Assembly: GCF_000011065.1 (NCBI RefSeq)
Contig: NC_004663.1
Location: 434,001-498,000, forward strand
Direction: 5' to 3'
DNA from: Bacteroides thetaiotaomicron VPI-5482
GTDB taxonomy: Bacteria > Bacteroidota > Bacteroidia > Bacteroidales > Bacteroidaceae
DNA: 64,000 nucleotides
In this document: piece by piece, positions 63,948-64,000 of the stretch
Layout of the letters: every line of letters starts with the position of its first letter
Numbering within the stretch: the first letter of the stretch is position 1
The notes under the pieces: generated by a model
The model's database searches: none
The model's input: the letters and a program-made list of their open reading frames with translations, nothing else
What the model was told of the DNA's origin: nothing
Translations under genes and position numbers: made by a program

Positions 63948-64000
63948 ATGACATTTGAAATTGTATTTGTACTATTATCCTTATTAGGAATGATGGCTGC
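63948..64000 (+). CDS. Start of a membrane protein, probably SLC13-family transporter (cut by window edge)
   Basis: The ATG at 63948 opens MTFEIVFVLLSLLGMMAA, the beginning of a hydrophobic helix, running off the window. In Bacteroides the gene after cysQ is commonly an SLC13-type (sulfate/dicarboxylate) transporter followed by cysC/cysD/cysN. The assignment is contextual; the 17 visible residues only show a membrane segment. Confidence 0.55.
   Translation, partial: MTFEIVFVLLSLLGMMA

Overview
The window is Bacteroides chromosome. The promoters follow the Bacteroidetes pattern (TTTG about 18-21 bases upstream of TAnnTTTG), SusC/SusD pairs and a hybrid two-component regulator surround glycoside hydrolases, and the capsule locus opens with UpxY/UpxZ-type regulators behind an invertible promoter. 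Gene content and order match what I remember of Bacteroides thetaiotaomicron: the arabinan utilisation locus around BT0361-BT0369, then galactose genes, then capsule locus CPS1 from about BT0375. Those locus numbers are recollection and were not checked.

Region 1 (1-21.3 kb) is a polysaccharide utilisation locus that looks arabinan-specific. A leftward operon encodes a three-domain LamG surface lipoprotein, then SusC, SusD, SusC and SusD (the last cut by the left edge). Between it and the rightward enzyme operon lies a hybrid two-component sensor/regulator. The enzyme operon encodes an endo-arabinanase-like GH43, a GH51 arabinofuranosidase and a second GH43. Both operons carry the same direct-repeat operator, TGTCCACC/ATCCACC at 21-base spacing, placed 20-21 bases before a TATTTTTG -7 element.

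Region 2 (21.4-28.0 kb) is housekeeping: a leftward galM, sugar MFS transporter and galK operon, a divergent mannose-6-phosphate isomerase, and a stand-alone AAA-ATPase/PD-(D/E)XK protein.

Region 3 (28.1-55.9 kb) is a capsular polysaccharide locus. It holds a tyrosine recombinase, an invertible promoter segment between perfect 23-bp inverted repeats, upxY, upxZ, nucleotide-sugar genes (4,6-dehydratase, Ugd, UDP-glucuronate epimerase, CapE/CapF/CapG for UDP-L-FucNAc), an A/T-rich block of glycosyltransferases, a pyruvyltransferase, an FrhB-like Fe-S protein, three acyltransferases, Wzy and Wzx, then a WecA-like initiating transferase, WbuC, Wza and Wzc. Three things suggest the locus is silent or decaying here. 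The only recognisable promoter in the invertible segment points away from upxY. The adjacent recombinase has a one-base deletion plus a Cys where its relatives carry a box I Arg. The wzc gene is split by a frameshift best explained by two single-T insertions 19 bases apart.

Region 4 (55.9-60.5 kb) is a small accessory module often seen next to Bacteroides capsule loci: DUF4248, an amidase, a 33-residue 'smalltalk' peptide, an HU-like protein with an acidic tail, a large VirE_N/DUF3987-type protein, and a divergent small protein that may be a DNA-binding regulator. I regard this as the least understood part of the window.

Region 5 (60.5-64 kb) is core chromosome: a three-gene YtxH/holin-like envelope operon, an SDR oxidoreductase, a SPOR lipoprotein, cysQ, and the start of what is probably an SLC13 transporter. 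I saw no rRNA, tRNA, CRISPR array or intact insertion sequence.
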